Shown here piece by piece: positions 4,219 to 6,591 of a stretch of DNA of 6,591 nucleotides (positions are counted from its first letter, which is position 1; each line of letters begins with the position of its first letter). The position numbers were made by a program, and so were the translations under genes. Location: assembly GCA_030147435.1 (NCBI GenBank), contig JASKZX010000105.1, positions 1 through 6,591 of the forward strand, in the 5' to 3' direction. The notes beneath the pieces are model-generated. The model had not been told where the DNA came from. It did no database searches and saw only the letters and a program-made list of their open reading frames with translations. Origin of the DNA: Savagea sp. Its GTDB lineage: Bacteria > Bacillota > Bacilli > Bacillales_A > Planococcaceae.

Positions 4219-6591
4219 TTATTTTTGTAAAAAGCGGTAAAGCATCATCGCAGATTCCCCACGTGTCGCTTCGTCTTTCGGTAAGAAATAACCGCCATTT
4301 CCGTGAACGAGTTGTAAACCGACTGCTTGATAGACAGAATCTTTCGCAAATCCGCTAATCTTTGCATCATCGCGGAATGGTTTCGGTTTGGCAACTAACA
4401 TATACTCGCCGTCTTTCTCATAAGCGAGTGCACGGATGAGGAATGTCGCTACTTCTTCTCGTGTAATCGATTGATCCGGGTGGAACTGTTGATCAGTCGT
4501 TCCGTGAACAATTCCTACCTCTGCAAGTGCTTCAATACTTGGATATGCCCAAGCGCGTGAAGCAGGGAGGTCGCGGAATGTTCCTTTATACGTATTTGAC
4601 GGTTCAAGTGATAAGCTACGCGCAAGCATGACAGCGAATTCTGCTCGTGTAATCGAGCGATGTGGATGGAAATATCCTTCTTTATCTCCAAACACAATTT
4701 CTTCGTCAGCGAGTGCTTGAATCGCTTCATAAGCGACCGTTTGTTGAATATCACGTAATTGAACTGGCTTTGTTTCTTCTTCTGAAACAATTTCTTGTAA
4801 CTCGCCGTAAGCTGCTTCTTGTACGACATAACCTGCTGCGTCTTTTACAGTTAATGCGACTGTATCATTTTTCATTACAGCATCTTTCACTTCGAATGAA
4901 AACGTTCCGTCACGAGCGACGTCAACGAGTTGTAATTCTGTCTCTTTTCCTGCGCGTTGAACAGTATATGACAACTGGAATTTGTCGTTCATATCGGCTT
5001 CGCTACCTGTTAACGTTTCTTCAACTGCGACAAGGTCGAAATATTGATCGTCTAACTGACCTGTTACAACTTTTGTCTTTTCATCATAAGTCACATTTTT
5101 AAACGTCGGTGCTGTCGATTTTACGTAAACAGGAAGTGCCATATCCGAAGCAACTTCAGGACGACCCGTCAGTGGCTCTGCATTGTATGAAAGTAAATAT
5201 ACTCCATCATCTAATGCGACACGTTCTGTCTTTTTATCCCACGGGATGTATGTTCCGTCCCAAGAAATATCGAATGTTCCTTCTTGGTTACCGAAGGAAT
5301 GGTGAATATATCCGAGACGGGCAAGTTCTCCCGCTGCGATATCGGATGCTTCTAAATCAATCACTTCGATATAGTTCATACCGACAGGACCTGTTAATTG
5401 ATAATAAACGAAAGCATCGATCGGCATTTCTTCATCATTCACTGGTAAATCCATCATCGATGAACCGAAGTAACCGACTTTCGTTGGCGCAACTGCACCG
5501 AAGTCAATCGCAAATGGAACAGTCGCTACAAAGTTTCCAGCGTGATTGTACACGCGAATATATCCTTGCACTTCGCCTTTTTTACCTGTCGTATCTTCTA
5601 CAGAGAAAACGAGACGCTCTTTTTTACCACTGCCAAGCGTTACTTCTTTCGTATCGAGAGACACTTTAGCATCGGTATCATTTTTAATGACATCTACAGA
5701 TAAACGATACGTTGCTTTACCTGTCGTATTTGATTGTAAAACAATTTCTCGTTTATGTGTGTTACCTTCTTCTGCTTCGACATAACCGAGAGCCATCGTT
5801 CCTTTTTTATGAACTGCACGTTCCCCTTCAGGTGTGACCCACGCTTCTTGTTCTGTATAAACGAATACTTCTGGGTCAATTGCTGCTGTTGGATGGACGC
5901 GTCCTGCCCCTTGGTCAAATACGTCATACGTTTCTGTATCTAATAGTTGAGCAGTGTTTGATAATGCGAGTTTCACATCCATCGGTGTCCATTCTGGGTG
6001 TTTCTGTAAAAGTAATGCGACAACACCTGCGACATGAGGAGTTGCCATCGACGTACCTGTTTTTACGTCATATGCTTTTTTGTAATCTGTCCCTTCAAAG
6101 ACAGGTACTGTTGATAAAATATTCGACCCTGGTGCTACGACATCTGGTTTAATGTCGAAATGTGGAATCGAAGGACCGCGTGAACTTGACGGTGCCATTT
6201 CGTCACCATCTGAACGTTCCGCTGTTACTTTTTCTACTTTGAACGTTCCTTCATTTTCTTGTAATGCCTCAAACAATGCTTGTCCATCTGTATAAGACAT
6301 ATCAAATACTGGAATCGCTTCGAATGATTCACCTAAACGAACGTCTGCAATTCCTGGAGCGTTCGAACCGGTTTCGCTATTGTAAATAATGATCGCTTTT
6401 GCTCCAGCATCTCGTGCGTTTTCCATTTTCGTGAAAAATGGAATGTCTCCACGAACGACGACAGCTATTTTATCTTTCACATCGACTTGTGCAAAGTCTT
6501 CTTCTGTTCCCGCATTCGGAACAGCGACGAGTTCATACGTATCGTCTAATTGTTCTGACAAATCTGTGAGTAACGTCGTCATCATTAAAGG
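4219..6591 (-). CDS. Cell-surface subtilisin-like serine protease (S8, Vpr-like) with PA domain and three SLH repeats, N-terminus cut by window edge
   Basis: A secreted endopeptidase anchored to the cell wall. The frame runs through the right edge (Pro-Leu precedes the Met codon at 6585), so the signal peptide, propeptide and the catalytic Asp and His lie outside. Numbering from 6585: a protease-associated (PA) domain at about 15-120 (VKDKIAVVVRGDIPFFTKMENARDAGAKAIIIYN), as inserted in Vpr and lactocepin-type subtilases; then SSSRGPS, IKPDVVAPGSNI and the nucleophile motif GTSMATPHVAG with Ser179. After the catalytic domain come beta-rich domains at about 240-600 resembling the Fn3-like region of Vpr, including a DISWDG...LLSYNAEP stretch. 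Three SLH motifs close the protein (about 608-656, 670-719, 737-788), with ITRAE, ITREE and ATRGE cores. SLH triplets bind pyruvylated secondary wall polymer, whereas B. subtilis Vpr has none and is released. Probable roles are nutrient protein digestion or surface-protein processing; the substrate is unknown. Its terminator follows, so it is the last gene of its transcript. Confidence 0.93.
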   Translation of the reverse strand, partial: PLMMTTLLTDLSEQLDDTYELVAVPNAGTEEDFAQVDVKDKIAVVVRGDIPFFTKMENARDAGAKAIIIYNSETGSNAPGIADVRLGESFEAIPVFDMSYTDGQALFEALQENEGTFKVEKVTAERSDGDEMAPSSSRGPSIPHFDIKPDVVAPGSNILSTVPVFEGTDYKKAYDVKTGTSMATPHVAGVVALLLQKHPEWTPMDVKLALSNTAQLLDTETYDVFDQGAGRVHPTAAIDPEVFVYTEQEAWVTPEGERAVHKKGTMALGYVEAEEGNTHKREIVLQSNTTGKATYRLSVDVIKNDTDAKVSLDTKEVTLGSGKKERLVFSVEDTTGKKGEVQGYIRVYNHAGNFVATVPFAIDFGAVAPTKVGYFGSSMMDLPVNDEEMPIDAFVYYQLTGPVGMNYIEVIDLEASDIAAGELARLGYIHHSFGNQEGTFDISWDGTYIPWDKKTERVALDDGVYLLSYNAEPLTGRPEVASDMALPVYVKSTAPTFKNVTYDEKTKVVTGQLDDQYFDLVAVEETLTGSEADMNDKFQLSYTVQRAGKETELQLVDVARDGTFSFEVKDAVMKNDTVALTVKDAAGYVVQEAAYGELQEIVSEEETKPVQLRDIQQTVAYEAIQALADEEIVFGDKEGYFHPHRSITRAEFAVMLARSLSLEPSNTYKGTFRDLPASRAWAYPSIEALAEVGIVHGTTDQQFHPDQSITREEVATFLIRALAYEKDGEYMLVAKPKPFRDDAKISGFAKDSVYQAVGLQLVHGNGGYFLPKDEATRGESAMMLYRFLQK
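4222..4764 (-). repeat. Triple SLH cell-wall anchoring module
   Basis: Three consecutive S-layer-homology motifs within the protease: repeat 1 at about 4764-4618 (ITRAE core), repeat 2 at about 4578-4429 (FRDLP start, ITREE core) and repeat 3 at about 4377-4222 (FRDDA start, ATRGE core, running to the C-terminal Lys). Repeats 1 and 2 keep the I-T-R-x-E wall-polymer-binding signature. Repeat 3 has Ala in place of Ile and Gly before Glu, a common variation. A Lys/Pro-rich linker (KPKPF) joins repeats 2 and 3. Confidence 0.9.

Noticed and set aside
4515..4829. 104-residue minus-strand open frame inside the protease
   Set aside because: It lies in another frame of the region encoding the SLH repeats. 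Its peptide is Lys/Leu/Gln-rich and low in information, while the SLH frame is unambiguous.
5109..5669. 186-residue plus-strand open frame, with a neighbouring 146-residue frame at 4662-5102
   Set aside because: Both are exactly antisense to the well-supported protease. The predicted peptides are rich in Leu, Arg, His and Ser with no domain pattern, and neither has a convincing ribosome site. They are shadows of the coding strand.
1..6591. CRISPR array, tRNA or rRNA, insertion sequence, prophage or toxin-antitoxin pair
   Set aside because: I saw no regularly spaced repeats, no cloverleaf or rRNA signature, no transposase motifs and no flanking terminal repeats. Codon style is similar across all four genes, giving no sign of recent transfer.

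Overview
The window looks like chromosome of a Gram-positive, moderately AT-rich member of the Bacillales. Shine-Dalgarno sites are strong (GGAGG/AAGGAG type), one promoter has a perfect TTGACA box, terminators are compact hairpins with U-tracts, the GlpD is very close to the Bacillus type, and there is a Vpr-like subtilase with S-layer-homology anchors. An Exiguobacterium-, Anoxybacillus- or alkaliphilic-Bacillus-like host would fit, but the genus cannot be fixed from this sequence alone. All genes lie on the minus strand; I found no credible plus-strand gene, tRNA, rRNA, CRISPR array or mobile element.

In transcription order (right to left): (1) a surface serine protease of the S8/subtilisin family, with a PA insert, Vpr-like beta-rich post-catalytic domains and three C-terminal SLH repeats. 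It is cut at the right edge, so its signal peptide and catalytic Asp and His are outside the window. It ends at a 30-bp near-perfect palindromic terminator. (2) A 282-bp gene-free region with that terminator, a good sigma-A promoter, a leader of about 130 nt that can form competing hairpins, and a 14-codon leader ORF with its own strong ribosome site. The leader ORF stops directly against the GTG start of (3), a 333-residue membrane-anchored extracytoplasmic protein of unknown function with a weak resemblance to TcaA/YvbJ. That gene ends in a hairpin terminator that starts on the base after its stop codon. (4) glpD, the FAD-dependent glycerol-3-phosphate dehydrogenase, with its own short-leader promoter. 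(5) A GabD-like aldehyde dehydrogenase, cut at the left edge. Its ribosome site overlaps the glpD stop codon, so the two genes form a tightly coupled operon.

The protease and the orphan membrane protein are separate transcription units acting at the cell surface. The glpD/aldehyde dehydrogenase pair is a catabolic unit: GlpD feeds glycerol 3-phosphate electrons into the menaquinone pool and makes DHAP, while the dehydrogenase oxidises an aldehyde whose identity is not certain. Nothing in the window is clearly a new system. The least ordinary parts are the structured leader with its mini-ORF ahead of the orphan gene and the glpD-aldehyde dehydrogenase coupling.
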